From an uncultured Clostridia bacterium (GTDB taxonomy: Bacteria; Bacillota; Clostridia; Christensenellales; Aristaeellaceae), in assembly GCA_947166385.1 (NCBI GenBank), contig CAMVEB010000037.1, positions 1-40,356 of the forward strand: DNA of 40,356 bases, written 5' to 3'. Numbering within the stretch: position 1 is the first letter of the stretch; every line of letters starts with the position of its first letter. Of the stretch, positions 1-6,690 are shown piece by piece. The notes beneath the pieces were generated by a model. That model worked only from the letters and a program-made list of their open reading frames with translations. It ran no database searches and was not told where the DNA came from. The translations under genes were made by a program, and so were the position numbers.

Positions 1-53
1 TCGCTTCATGCCGGGGACATTACGAGGATTGATGGCACATTATTCCGGAAGAT

Positions 54-230
54 ATGAAGATGAGCAAAGGCTGGTATGGTGGACTGGGCGTGACAGGGAT
101 AGTGCTCCTGGCGCTGATTGTCTGCAGTTCCCTGCGTCTCCTGAATGGAGTTATCTATCGCCTCGGCGGCATCGGCGTAATGGCTGCGATCCTTGCTCTG
201 GCGTATGCGATTATCAGGAAGAGGGCATAG
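54..230 (+). CDS. small two-helix membrane protein, unknown
   Basis: A 58-residue reading frame starting ATG-AAG-ATG, preceded by an in-frame stop at 30-32 and only a weak GGAAG ribosome site. The product has two hydrophobic stretches (roughly residues 8-24 and 33-52) separated by a short RLLNG turn, and ends in the basic sequence RKRA, so a two-pass hairpin in the cytoplasmic membrane is likely. No family is recognised. A strong terminator follows about 75 bases downstream, which fits the end of a transcription unit entering from the left edge. It is short enough that chance cannot be excluded, but the hydrophobic pattern and the terminator support it. Confidence 0.45.
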   Translation: MKMSKGWYGGLGVTGIVLLALIVCSSLRLLNGVIYRLGGIGVMAAILALAYAIIRKRA

Positions 231-302
231 CCGATCCGCGGCAAGCTGGCTCAGGTGTTGTGATAACGGAACCAGCACCCTAGCCGCAGAACATAGATTT
301 TT

Positions 303-340
303 CCCGGTTGGCAGTTTTGCTGGCCGGGGCGTTTTTTATT
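303..340 (+). terminator. intrinsic terminator
   Basis: A 10-bp stem, CCCGGTTGGC paired with GCTGGCCGGG (three G-U wobbles), with a six-base loop, followed by GCG and six T. It terminates rightward transcription after the small membrane protein gene. Confidence 0.75.
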
Positions 341-479
341 TCTCTCCTGACAACCATATGTGTGAAGGCGTCAAAATCTTGCCCTGTGTCGGGCTGAAGG
401 CACTTCAACTCGGCCATATGCCCGGCCGGGATTGCTTCAGGGGCACACGTTGCGGAATTCGGAGTACCTGTTTTCGCAG
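341..479. other. intergenic, no feature seen
   Basis: Spacer between two converging terminators. No convincing reading frame, promoter or repeat was found here. Confidence 0.5.
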
Positions 480-505
480 AAAAAAGACCGAGCCTAAGCC
501 CAGTC
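480..505 (-). terminator. intrinsic terminator of vapBC
   Basis: Read on the minus strand, GACTGGGC-TTAG-GCTCGGTC forms an 8-bp stem with two G-U pairs, followed by six T. The stem overlaps the stop codon of vapC, so the toxin gene ends inside its own terminator. Confidence 0.8.
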
Positions 506-889
506 TTCCACGATGAGTCCAGGAATTCTGCTGAATTCACCGAAGTTGTGTGTGACAACAATCAAATCTCTGGTTAATCCCTGAGCAGCAATCTGAAGAT
601 CATATGGACCGATAGGAGTTCCCTGCTGTGCCAGATATGCACGAATCTTAGCCGCGGCAACCGCATCTTCAGCATCAAAAGGGAGGATCGTAAAGGGAGA
701 AAGAAACAGTTTCAGATTCTGACGATGCTTTTCTCCCCAGTTTCTTTTCTCTGCGCCAAAGTGCAGTTCGTGGACAGTTACTGCCGAGAGAAACAGGGAG
801 TCAGGATCCAGTTTTTCAATCCTGGCAATTACAGAAGGTGAACTCTGGCGCATCATAAAGATGCAAATGTTTGTATCGAGCAGATACAT
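494..889 (-). CDS. vapC: VapC-type PIN-domain ribonuclease toxin
   Basis: A 131-residue PIN-domain protein. The start is chosen at MYLLDTN because the ATG overlaps the antitoxin stop (TGATG), the usual VapBC coupling; a longer in-frame ATG at 925 lies inside vapB. Conserved acidic residues of the metal site are visible: D5 in the LLDTN motif, E41 in the VHELHFGAEKR segment and D97 in the PIGPYDLQIAA segment, followed by the VVTHNFGEF strand typical of plasmid-style VapC. Length is normal for the family. Family knowledge: such enzymes cleave specific RNAs (often initiator tRNA) and are blocked by the cognate VapB. The exact target here is not known. Confidence 0.9.
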   Translation of the reverse strand: MYLLDTNICIFMMRQSSPSVIARIEKLDPDSLFLSAVTVHELHFGAEKRNWGEKHRQNLKLFLSPFTILPFDAEDAVAAAKIRAYLAQQGTPIGPYDLQIAAQGLTRDLIVVTHNFGEFSRIPGLIVEDWA

Positions 890-1122
890 CAGAAAGGGAC
901 CTCCCTGTTTGGTGCTGAATCCCATCCAGGCTGTTCGCGTTCGAGATCATCCGGGAAAGTTCCCATGACCTGCTTCAGTGGCATCCATGGATCATCGGCA
1001 GGATAGATAATATATGCTTCACCCACTTGCTTGATGATGAATTCTTTTCGTGAAGTCTGCATTTCTTTTGGAATTCGCACTGCCTGCGAGTGTCCGTTTT
1101 GGAAAACCTTTGTTAAAGCCAT
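889..1122 (-). CDS. vapB: VapB-type antitoxin, SpoVT/AbrB fold
   Basis: A 77-residue antitoxin. The start MALTKVFQNG is chosen because GGAGG lies 7 bases upstream; an alternative ATG two codons earlier sits too close to it. The N-terminal half carries the swapped-hairpin AbrB signature (TKVFQNGHSQAVRIPKE), which binds DNA as a dimer. The C-terminal half, rich in acidic and Trp residues, is the expected VapC-wrapping tail. It shares one base with the vapC start, so the pair is translationally coupled. Autorepression by the VapB-VapC complex is known for the family, and an inverted repeat sits between promoter and start here. Confidence 0.9.
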   Translation of the reverse strand: MALTKVFQNGHSQAVRIPKEMQTSRKEFIIKQVGEAYIIYPADDPWMPLKQVMGTFPDDLEREQPGWDSAPNREVPF

Positions 1123-1143
1123 AAGCATGCCTCCTTCTTGAAT

Positions 1144-1196
1144 TGTACATCCCAATGGTACACACCGAGTATACTGCATAGAGCTGCGGAAGTCAA
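1144..1196 (-). promoter_or_regulatory. vapBC promoter and probable operator
   Basis: On the minus strand TTGACT (1191-1196) and TATACT (1168-1173) are separated by exactly 17 bp. The inverted repeat TGTAC-N9-GTACA (1144-1162) lies just downstream, between the start point and the vapB ribosome site, where the VapBC complex would be expected to bind. Confidence 0.75.
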
Positions 1197-1427
1197 ATGG
1201 AACAGGCCACTGCTATCAAACGGTGATAAGCCGACTTGCAATGTACAAAAAAGTAAGGTATCCTCTTCAGCATCGGGAGAGGGGCGAGTTCTCCTCTTCG
1301 GAAAGAAGCCCACACCCTGGATTGGGAGTGGAAAGAAGGACTGGAGAGGAGGGGACACCTGTGAGGGAAACATTTTATCCTGGTGTGGTATAGCTCCCTT
1401 GATGTAAGGCGATGGAGGTGAAACTGT
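1197..1427. other. intergenic with stub of a DUF4160 gene
   Basis: Most of this stretch holds no recognisable gene. From 1390 it becomes identical to the sequence starting at 7548, and the first codons after that join (frame ending at TAA 1405-1407) encode only the last residues, IAPLM, of the DUF4160 protein found intact at 7305-7565. The rest of that gene is missing here. Confidence 0.6.
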
Positions 1428-1713
1428 ATGATGGACTATACTCCGGAAATAGTGCAGGTTGTTCCTCATGAGGATTATACAGTTACAGTCTATTTCTGTG
1501 ACGGCAAGATCGTGACATACGATGCCAAACCAAAGTTAGACCAAGGCGTTTTTCAAACACTGAAAGCCATGGCGTTCTTTATAAATAATTGTAAAATCAT
1601 GAATGATACCCTTGCCTGGGATCTGACAGGAAACAATGACCCGTCAGAATGTATTGACATAGATCCTGACTACCTTTATGCGCTGGACTATGCTGAGGAG
1701 CCGGTAGCTGTCT
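1390..1713 (+). repeat. direct repeat A, copy 1 (DUF2442 segment)
   Basis: About 324 bp that read as identical to 7548-7871. The left edge falls inside the end of a DUF4160 gene; the right edge falls at the stop codon of the DUF2442 gene. Sequence outside the edges differs completely. Confidence 0.9.
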
Positions 1714-1715
1714 GA
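1428..1715 (+). CDS. DUF2442 family protein, copy 1
   Basis: A 95-residue DUF2442 protein, a small family usually encoded beside DUF4160 proteins and often proposed to be part of toxin-antitoxin-like pairs. The frame starts ATG-ATG with GGAGGTGA seven bases upstream. The protein is identical to the one at 7586-7873. Characteristic features are the N-terminal HEDYTVTVYFCDGKIVTYDAKP strand pair, then a GVFQTLK helix and the C-terminal acidic segment ECIDIDPDYLY. Unlike the second copy it has lost its DUF4160 partner, of which only a five-residue tail is left, and it ends in its own terminator. Without an evident promoter it may be an orphan. Confidence 0.8.
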   Translation: MMDYTPEIVQVVPHEDYTVTVYFCDGKIVTYDAKPKLDQGVFQTLKAMAFFINNCKIMNDTLAWDLTGNNDPSECIDIDPDYLYALDYAEEPVAV

Positions 1716-1740
1716 GACCATCAGACGGAAGTTTTTTCTT
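1710..1740 (+). terminator. intrinsic terminator after DUF2442 copy 1
   Basis: GTCTGA-GACCA-TCAGAC stem followed by GGAAG and six T. It begins inside the stop region of the gene. The second copy of the gene lacks it. Confidence 0.65.
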
Positions 1741-1841
1741 CCCTATGGAGATGGAGTCTGTGCTGTTCCTCTGTTTTTCTGCGTTCCTCTATTTCTCCTC
1801 CGAGGATTTCCGAAAAAATGCTCTGCCCTTTACGGAGAGCC

Positions 1842-1905
1842 TTGACAAACAAGTGTCCCTTTAATATGATAAGGGACAGTTAAGGGACACTCGAAAGGAC
1901 ACCTT
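1842..1905 (+). promoter_or_regulatory. promoter with repeated GGGACAC half-sites
   Basis: TTGACA (1842-1847), a 17-bp spacer and TATGAT (1865-1870). Overlapping the promoter are four related half-sites: AGTGTCCCTT (1852-1861, inverted), AAGGGACAGT (1871-1880), AAGGGACACT (1882-1891) and AAAGGACACC (from 1894). The last three are spaced 11-12 bp, about one helical turn, which suggests cooperative repressor binding. Confidence 0.75.
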
Positions 1906-1928
1906 AAGGGAAAGCAGAGGGAGACGTT

Positions 1929-2003
1929 ATGGCATTACCGATTAATGTTAGAGAACTCATTGATAGCCGTGTTGTGGAAAGCACGCGCATTGAGTATAAA
2001 TGA
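1929..2003 (+). pseudogene. remnant: N-terminus of AlbA_2-type regulator
   Basis: A 24-codon stub with a good ribosome site (AGGGAG) behind the repeat-rich promoter. Its product starts MALPINVRELIDSRVVES and ends RIEYK, matching from memory the start of AlbA_2/Schlafen-type ATP-binding transcriptional regulators, which normally run several hundred residues. Here a stop follows directly. A second open stretch (2000-2092) overlaps it in ATGA fashion and reads IREPCEDFPERQIELLKSAAG before a stop; it may be the tail of this or another lost gene. The operator-like repeats upstream fit a self-repressing regulator that has since been deleted. Confidence 0.55.
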
Positions 2004-2168
2004 TAGAAGTGCTGAGCATCAGGGAGCCATGCGAAGACTTTCCAGAACGACAAATTGAACTGCTGAAATCGGCGGCAGGAATCAAAGATTGACATCGGGA
2101 AGAGAAAAAAGGCAAGTCCAGGTGTAGCTGGTTAAAGTGTCAGGAAGTTGACAGAAAAGGTTTCCAAA

Positions 2169-2188
2169 GCCGCGCGGGCGGCTTTTTT
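2169..2188 (+). terminator. intrinsic terminator (module 1)
   Basis: GCCGC-GCGG-GCGGC stem followed by six T, and then the AT box CGATTTAAATCG (2207-2218). First of six such modules in the window. Confidence 0.8.
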
Positions 2189-2274
2189 CAGAGCGAAAAA
2201 CTTTAACGATTTAAATCGATGAAGAATCCTGATCAGGGCTTTTCCGGAGATGCATTCATTTGCCTATAAACGTG

Positions 2275-2303
2275 TTGGCAAGATAGCATAAAATCTTTAT
2301 TAT
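2275..2303 (+). promoter_or_regulatory. promoter of LRR gene leader
   Basis: TTGGCA and TATTAT with a 17-bp spacer. The same promoter occurs in repeat B copy 2 at 6488-6516. It gives a leader of about 190 bases before the LRR gene. Confidence 0.55.
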
Positions 2304-2426
2304 CCAATCGTAAGGAAAGTGTATTGGTTGAATGATGAAGCTAATCATATCCAAGAACAAATTGTTTACATCTATGGCCGGTTTTTGGTACAATCAGGGA
2401 GGTTAGCGGATGATTTCCTAACCTAT

Positions 2427-2453
2427 GACACTCCGGGTATGAACCGGAGTGTC
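2427..2453 (+). promoter_or_regulatory. leader hairpin upstream of LRR gene
   Basis: GACACTCCGG-GTATGAA-CCGGAGTGTC, a perfect 10-bp stem with a seven-base loop and no following T run. It lies about 45 bases before the LRR start codon. The second copy (near 6640-6666) keeps the loop and inner stem with one compensating C-G to T-A change but loses the outer pairs. Confidence 0.45.
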
Positions 2454-2498
2454 CAGCGACAAAATAAACAGGTTGGTGTGACGATCGGAGGCGTCAGC

Positions 2499-3461
2499 GT
2501 GAAAAGAGTTTTCTTTATCTTTCTCTGCTCTATCCTTATGATGCTGTGTGTCGGCGGATTGGCAGATGTGGAAATCAATGAAACACATTTTCCGGATCCC
2601 AATTTCCGCAAGACAGTCACTGCTTATGACAAAGACAGGGATGGCATGCTCAGTAAAGCGGAAATCGCTGCCGTCGATTATCTGCGGGTGCCCCGGTCAG
2701 AAATCACCAGCCTGAAAGGGATTGAATTCTTTACCGCGATGACACAACTGGATTGCGGCCAGAACAAAATCAGGACACTGGATCTCAGCAAAAATGCCAG
2801 GCTGAAGTATTTATGGTGCGATACCAATCAATTAACATCTTTGAATCTGAACGGCAATCCTGAACTGATTACGCTTGGCTGCTGGAGCAATCAGCTGAAA
2901 AAGCTAAATCTGGAGAAAAACACCAAACTGGTGAACCTGGACTGCTACCGGAACAAGCTGAGCAGCCTTGATCTGACCAAAAACACGAACCTTCGGTGCA
3001 TAAACTGCAGCGGGAACAACCTGAAAACACTGGATGTCAGCCAGTGTAAGTATATCTGTGAGCTGCTGAGAAGAAAGCAGCCCGGGGTCAGCGAAAAACT
3101 CGGCGGATATGGTTGGTGGGATTTTACCGCGGATGGGAACGGGGACTGCCTGTTCCTGGATCAGACGGTGAAAGTCATCACCGACAAAGAAGAAAAGGGA
3201 AAGACGCTGATTACCCGGATCACACTGGATGTTTCGCAGATCACCCTGAAAAAAGGGAAAAGCTACACGATCAAAGTGAAGGAGATCCTTCCGGCCGGGG
3301 CGGCGAAGCAGAAGGTCAGGTGGTCTTCCAGCAACAAAAAGGTGGCGACGGTTTCGTCCAAAGGCAAGGTCAAGGCAAAAGGGAAGGGGAGCTGTATCAT
3401 CACCTGCAGTGCTGCGGATGGCAGCAAGGTGAAGGCCAGCTGCAAAGTTACGGTGAAGTGA
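2499..3461 (+). CDS. secreted LRR protein with C-terminal Ig-like domain
   Basis: A 320-residue exported protein. The start is placed at GTG 2499 because GGAGG lies 8 bases upstream and the next residues form a signal peptide (KRVFFIFLCSILMML then a cleavage region near GGLADVE); the frame is open upstream only by chance of repeat B. A dockerin-like or EF-hand-like segment DKDRDGMLSKAE follows, then at least five leucine-rich repeats of about 21 residues (LTSLNLNGNPELITLGCWSN type). The end is a bacterial Ig-like group 2 domain (ITLDVSQITLKKGKSYTIKV ... VRWSSSNKKVATVSSKGKV). Such proteins act at the cell surface; the ligand is unknown. A piece of its 3' end is duplicated at 6273-6328. Confidence 0.85.
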   Translation: MKRVFFIFLCSILMMLCVGGLADVEINETHFPDPNFRKTVTAYDKDRDGMLSKAEIAAVDYLRVPRSEITSLKGIEFFTAMTQLDCGQNKIRTLDLSKNARLKYLWCDTNQLTSLNLNGNPELITLGCWSNQLKKLNLEKNTKLVNLDCYRNKLSSLDLTKNTNLRCINCSGNNLKTLDVSQCKYICELLRRKQPGVSEKLGGYGWWDFTADGNGDCLFLDQTVKVITDKEEKGKTLITRITLDVSQITLKKGKSYTIKVKEILPAGAAKQKVRWSSSNKKVATVSSKGKVKAKGKGSCIITCSAADGSKVKASCKVTVK

Positions 3462-3496
3462 TTGGGTGGATATATTGCATTGATTTGCGCAAAGAG

Positions 3497-3619
3497 ATGT
3501 TTAAGCAGCTCCTCATAGAAGGCAGAGAAGGCCTGCGCATGACGAAGTACGTGGACGGGGAGTGGCAGGAGCAATTGAAGAAGCTCTATATGAGCAGCGA
3601 AGCGTATATGAGCATGTAA
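3497..3619 (+). pseudogene. gene tail of unknown identity
   Basis: A 40-residue frame beginning MFKQLLIEGREGLRMTKY and ending in repeated Met-Ser residues. It has no ribosome site and looks like the charged C-terminus of a longer protein whose front is missing. Not recognised. It follows the point (about 3470) where similarity between the LRR 3' end and its copy stops, so it may be debris left by rearrangement. Confidence 0.3.
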
Positions 3620-3714
3620 TAAACGGAGGAAGAATGAACATACTCCCATAGCAGGGGAGTACATTAGGTCGAAAAACCTCTTGAAAATGAGGAAGAGTAT
3701 AAGGATTTCTCCAA

Positions 3715-3734
3715 GCCGCGTGGGCGGCTTTTTT
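3715..3734 (+). terminator. intrinsic terminator (module 2)
   Basis: GCCGC-GTGG-GCGGC stem and six T, followed by an AT box (TGATTTAAATCG) and a REP-like GGGACTGTCCC palindrome near 3783-3793. Confidence 0.8.
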
Positions 3735-3804
3735 CAGGGCGAAAAACTTTAATGATTTAAATCGATGAATACTGAGACGGTTGGGACTGTCCCAATTGTC
3801 CCAG

Positions 3805-3833
3805 TTGACATCCGGACCTGCGGCATCTATACT
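3805..3833 (+). promoter_or_regulatory. promoter of AAA/TOPRIM operon
   Basis: TTGACA-N17-TATACT, a consensus promoter. The leader after it (3837-3886) is closely related to 12898-12947 in the Wzz leader, starting ACAAATCCGCTTCATGTTC, and it contains GGTAC-GTA-GTACC. Confidence 0.8.
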
Positions 3834-3905
3834 TGAAACAAATCCGCTTCATGTTCTGGTACGTAGTACCTTGCACGGCCAGTCACAAAAATCGAGGTGA
3901 AAGAG

Positions 3906-4964
3906 ATGATACGAAATATATCAATAGAGAATTTCAGGGGATTTGAATCCATCAGTATTTCCGATATGAATCGGATTACATTGATATCAGGAAGAAACAA
4001 TGTTGGGAAAAGCTCAGTTTTGGAAGCTTTGTTTCTTATGATGGATCATTCTTCCAGTGATTCTTTCGGAAAGATCAGTGGATTTCGCGGGTCGATAACA
4101 GGCGGTGCGGCTTCTCTCTGGAATCCTCTGTTTTATCAGCTGGACACAGATCGTGAAATTCGGATCTGTGTTAAGGATGATCATCAGTCATCCTGTTTGT
4201 GCTATCGGAAAGATCATGATTATTTACCATTTGCAGCGAACGGGGTTCCGGAAGATGTGCTGGCAGCATTTCGCCTGGTAACGAAAAACAGTTATTCGTT
4301 ATATTATTCTTATGACAGTGAGAATTATCATGAGGAAGGGCATTTTTTTCTTAACGGAACAAACGCATTGAGGGAAATAAAAAGCAGTCTGCCGGGAAAC
4401 GAGCTGAAGATTCTTCCAGTAACCAGATGGTTGAACACCACAGTAACAAGGCTGTCGGATGCTGTGCTGAATGATATAGGGAATTTGGAACTGAAAGGGA
4501 AAAAAGGAGAAGTTGTGACGATCCTTCAGGAACTTGACCCGGCAATTGAAGATATCATGACATTATCTATCCAGGGAGTTCCACAGCTGTATTTGAAGAT
4601 TGCCGGAAAACACATTCCGATACAGTATGCAGGTGACGGTGTAATGAAGCTGTTGCAGGTTTGTATCGCAGCGATGGAACTGAAGAATGGGATTTTGCTG
4701 ATCGACGAGCTTGAAACAGGACTTCATTATTCTATGTACGGAAAACTATGGGCCATTCTTGAAAGGATCAGCGCCACATCCAGTTGCCAAATCATTGCCA
4801 CGACCCATAGCTATGAGTTGATCTCTGCGGTACAGAGTAACATTCAGAGCAGTAATGATTTTGCTTATTACAGGATTGGACATGGGAAGAAAGGCCATAC
4901 CGCATATCGATATGATCTGAATATGCTGGGCAGCGCACTGGAATCGGAAATGGAGGTGCGATAA
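3906..4964 (+). CDS. OLD/AAA_15-like ATPase, candidate defence protein
   Basis: A 352-residue ABC-type ATPase of the OLD/RecF group. The start MIRNISIENFRGF is chosen over an upstream GTG because GAGGTGA sits 5 bases before it. The first strand, IENFRGFESI, is the family hallmark; Walker A is GRNNVGKSS (residues 29-37) and Walker B is ILLIDELETGLHY (about 261-273), with a later TTHSYE motif matching the H-loop region. The next gene, two bases downstream, encodes a TOPRIM-type protein, so the pair resembles split OLD nucleases such as PARIS (AriA/AriB) and AbiL, both anti-phage systems. It has a private promoter. A 63-bp piece of this gene (4171-4233) is found again at 7879-7941. Confidence 0.85.
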   Translation: MIRNISIENFRGFESISISDMNRITLISGRNNVGKSSVLEALFLMMDHSSSDSFGKISGFRGSITGGAASLWNPLFYQLDTDREIRICVKDDHQSSCLCYRKDHDYLPFAANGVPEDVLAAFRLVTKNSYSLYYSYDSENYHEEGHFFLNGTNALREIKSSLPGNELKILPVTRWLNTTVTRLSDAVLNDIGNLELKGKKGEVVTILQELDPAIEDIMTLSIQGVPQLYLKIAGKHIPIQYAGDGVMKLLQVCIAAMELKNGILLIDELETGLHYSMYGKLWAILERISATSSCQIIATTHSYELISAVQSNIQSSNDFAYYRIGHGKKGHTAYRYDLNMLGSALESEMEVR

Positions 4965-4966
4965 GA

Positions 4967-5644
4967 ATGCCACATATCAACAATCGTATTCTGAAGCCAT
5001 TTCTGATCCTTTGTGAAGGCAAAGATGTGGAGAATTTCATGATCTGCTATCTGGAAAGCGATGCACTTGCCTATGATTCTCGCTTCAGCAATGATATTCA
5101 AACGTTTGATTTTAAAGGTATAGATGATCTGAGCGCTTTCATTGGGACGCTTACCAGAATGGATGGGTATGATCTTGTTCGACAGATTATGGTGCTTCGA
5201 GATGCAGAGACAGATGTTAATCAAGCGATAAGAAGTATTCAAAATGCATTTCGCCTGAATGATCTGCCGGTACCCGGGCAGCCTCATATTTGGAAAATAG
5301 AATCAGATTCAGATAAGCCAGCGACAGCATTTACATTACTTCCAGACTGCAATAAAGAACCGACAACCGGAGCGTTGGAAGACTTGTGCTGGGATATTCT
5401 GAAAGATGAACATGCGAGTAAAATGCGAAATGATGTGCTTGGATTTATCGATGATATCAAGAAAAACTATGGGACGATTTCAACCCATGAACACAAGAGC
5501 AGGCTGCATACCTATTTTTCAGTGAACGAGAAGTATATATCCCTGAAAATCGGAGAAGCAGCAAAAGCAGGAGCGTTCGCCTGGGATCATGAAAAACTGA
5601 ATGGGCTAAGAGATATTATGCTAGAAGGGCTAGATATCGATTAG
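4967..5644 (+). CDS. DUF3226-like TOPRIM-domain protein, partner of ATPase
   Basis: A 225-residue protein with a TOPRIM-like layout: the N-terminal strand and acidic residue FLILCEGKDVENF (Glu about 17), and the second acidic cluster MVLRDAETD near residue 85. A middle TLLPDCNKEPTTGALEDL segment is typical of DUF3226 proteins. It starts two bases after the ATPase stop, with GGAGG ten bases upstream, so the two are one operon. TOPRIM domains cut or rejoin nucleic acid using metal ions bound by these acidic residues. In PARIS the analogous AriB is released as the toxic effector; that role is inferred for this protein, not shown. Assignment to DUF3226 rather than DUF4435 or RloB is by eye. Confidence 0.75.
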   Translation: MPHINNRILKPFLILCEGKDVENFMICYLESDALAYDSRFSNDIQTFDFKGIDDLSAFIGTLTRMDGYDLVRQIMVLRDAETDVNQAIRSIQNAFRLNDLPVPGQPHIWKIESDSDKPATAFTLLPDCNKEPTTGALEDLCWDILKDEHASKMRNDVLGFIDDIKKNYGTISTHEHKSRLHTYFSVNEKYISLKIGEAAKAGAFAWDHEKLNGLRDIMLEGLDID

Positions 5645-5775
5645 AGAAGTGGGACAGGGAGCAGATCAAACTGCAGCGCTTTGCGAATACGCCATCCCAG
5701 ATGGTAACCGTAATACGAGAAACGAAACAGGTAGTTGATATCCAATGTCATTTGCAGGAAATCATTTCAGTATGA
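5644..5775 (+). pseudogene. 5'-truncated gene tail of unknown identity
   Basis: An open frame of 43 codons (EKWDREQIKLQRFANTPS and onward to EIISV) whose TGA overlaps the ATG of the following acyltransferase (ATGA), as in a coupled operon. Nothing upstream supplies a start, since the TOPRIM gene ends at the first base of the stretch. This looks like the last part of a gene cut off when the AAA/TOPRIM pair arrived. The product is not recognised. Confidence 0.4.
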
Positions 5776-6266
5776 ACAATCTTCTAATCATCGGCGCCGG
5801 CTCCTTTTCTACAGAAGTGGAGGAAATGGCCCGTCTCCTCGGTTATACCAATATCGTCTTCCTGGATGATCAGGCAACTGGGCCTTCTGTCATTGGCAAA
5901 ACTTCCGATATAGGGAAGATGCGTGATCGCTTTGACACCGCTATCGTTGCTCTTGGTAATAACTTCCTTCGGGAAAAATACCACGAGGAGCTGAAAAATT
6001 ACAACTACACCATTCCAATTCTCATCCATCCGACAGCCTATGTTAGTTCGGATGCGATGATTTCTCCAGGGTGTATCATCCGTACTTATGCCATCGTCAG
6101 TCGTTATGCAAAGCTTGGCGAAGGTGTCATTGTGAACATCGGCAGTAAGATAGACCACCACTGTGAGATCGGCGACTTTTCTATGATTCTGCCTGGGGCA
6201 GTAATCAGAGGCAGTGCGAAGGTTGAACCCGGAAGCTGGATCAAGGCGAATGCAGTAGTGGAATAA
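5772..6266 (+). CDS. NeuD-like sugar O-acyltransferase, probably C-truncated
   Basis: A 164-residue protein. The start is ATG 5772 (MNNLLIIGAGSFSTEV), where the Rossmann-like GAG motif begins; a longer in-frame ATG at 5745 lacks support. The N-terminal half is the NeuD/PglD nucleotide- or acyl-binding fold, and the C-terminal half is a left-handed beta helix with hexapeptide repeats (IHPTAYVSSDAMISPGCII onward). Enzymes of this family acetylate nucleotide sugars or sialic-acid-like residues during capsule synthesis. Relatives usually run near 200-215 residues and end with one or two more hexapeptide turns and a GVPAK-type tail, absent here; the frame stops at NAVVE just before the transplanted LRR fragment, so it may be truncated. 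Confidence 0.7.
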   Translation: MNNLLIIGAGSFSTEVEEMARLLGYTNIVFLDDQATGPSVIGKTSDIGKMRDRFDTAIVALGNNFLREKYHEELKNYNYTIPILIHPTAYVSSDAMISPGCIIRTYAIVSRYAKLGEGVIVNIGSKIDHHCEIGDFSMILPGAVIRGSAKVEPGSWIKANAVVE

Positions 6267-6272
6267 AAAGTA

Positions 6273-6328
6273 CGGAAGGCAGCAAGGTGAAGGCCAGCTG
6301 CATAGTTACGGTGAAGTAATTGGTTGGA
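6273..6328 (+). repeat. transplanted 3' end of LRR gene
   Basis: 56 bp matching 3415-3470 with about four differences, covering the last codons (GSKVKAS...VTVK), the stop and a few bases beyond. It shows that another LRR/Ig-like gene once ended here ahead of repeat B copy 2. Confidence 0.8.
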
Positions 6329-6368
6329 TCAGAATAGGGAAATCGTCGGATACTGGGATTTACTCAGG

Positions 6369-6661
6369 AAAGGTCTCCAAAGCCGCGCGGGCGGCTTTTT
6401 TCAGAGCGAAAAACTTTAACGATTTAAATCGATGAAGAATCCTGATCAGGGCTTTTCCGGAGATGCATTCATTTGCCTATAAACGTGTTGGCAAGATAGC
6501 ATAAAATCTTTATTATCCAATCGTAAGGAAAGTGTATTGGTTGAATGATGAAGCTAATCATATCCAAGAACAAATGGTTTACATCTATGGCCGGTTTTTG
6601 GTACAATCAGGGAGGTTGCCGGATGATTTCCTAACCTATGACACTTCGGGTATGAACCGAA
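6369..6661 (+). repeat. direct repeat B, copy 2
   Basis: Near-identical to 2156-2448. It carries terminator module 3 (GCCGC-GCGG-GCGGC-T6 at 6382-6401), the CGATTTAAATCG box, the promoter at 6488-6516 and the MYWLNDEANHIQEQ frame. Downstream it leads into a different gene than copy 1 does. Confidence 0.9.
6382..6401 (+). terminator. intrinsic terminator (module 3)
   Basis: GCCGC-GCGG-GCGGC stem and six T, identical to module 1 because it lies in repeat B. Confidence 0.8.
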
Positions 6662-6690
6662 TGCTCTACCCATCGGAAAGGACAACGATT

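Larger units (their letters stand above)
2156..2448 (+). repeat. direct repeat B, copy 1
   Basis: About 290 bp nearly identical (about five mismatches) to 6369-6661, offset 4213 bp. It contains a terminator, an AT box with CGATTTAAATCG, a weak promoter and a reading frame starting MYWLNDEANHIQEQ. The two copies bracket the LRR gene, the AAA/TOPRIM pair and the acyltransferase. Confidence 0.9.

Noticed and set aside
2319..2498. N-terminal extension of the LRR protein starting MYWLND
   Set aside because: This part belongs to repeat B, which also precedes an unrelated gene at 6691; both real genes have their own ribosome sites and one has a signal peptide directly after it.
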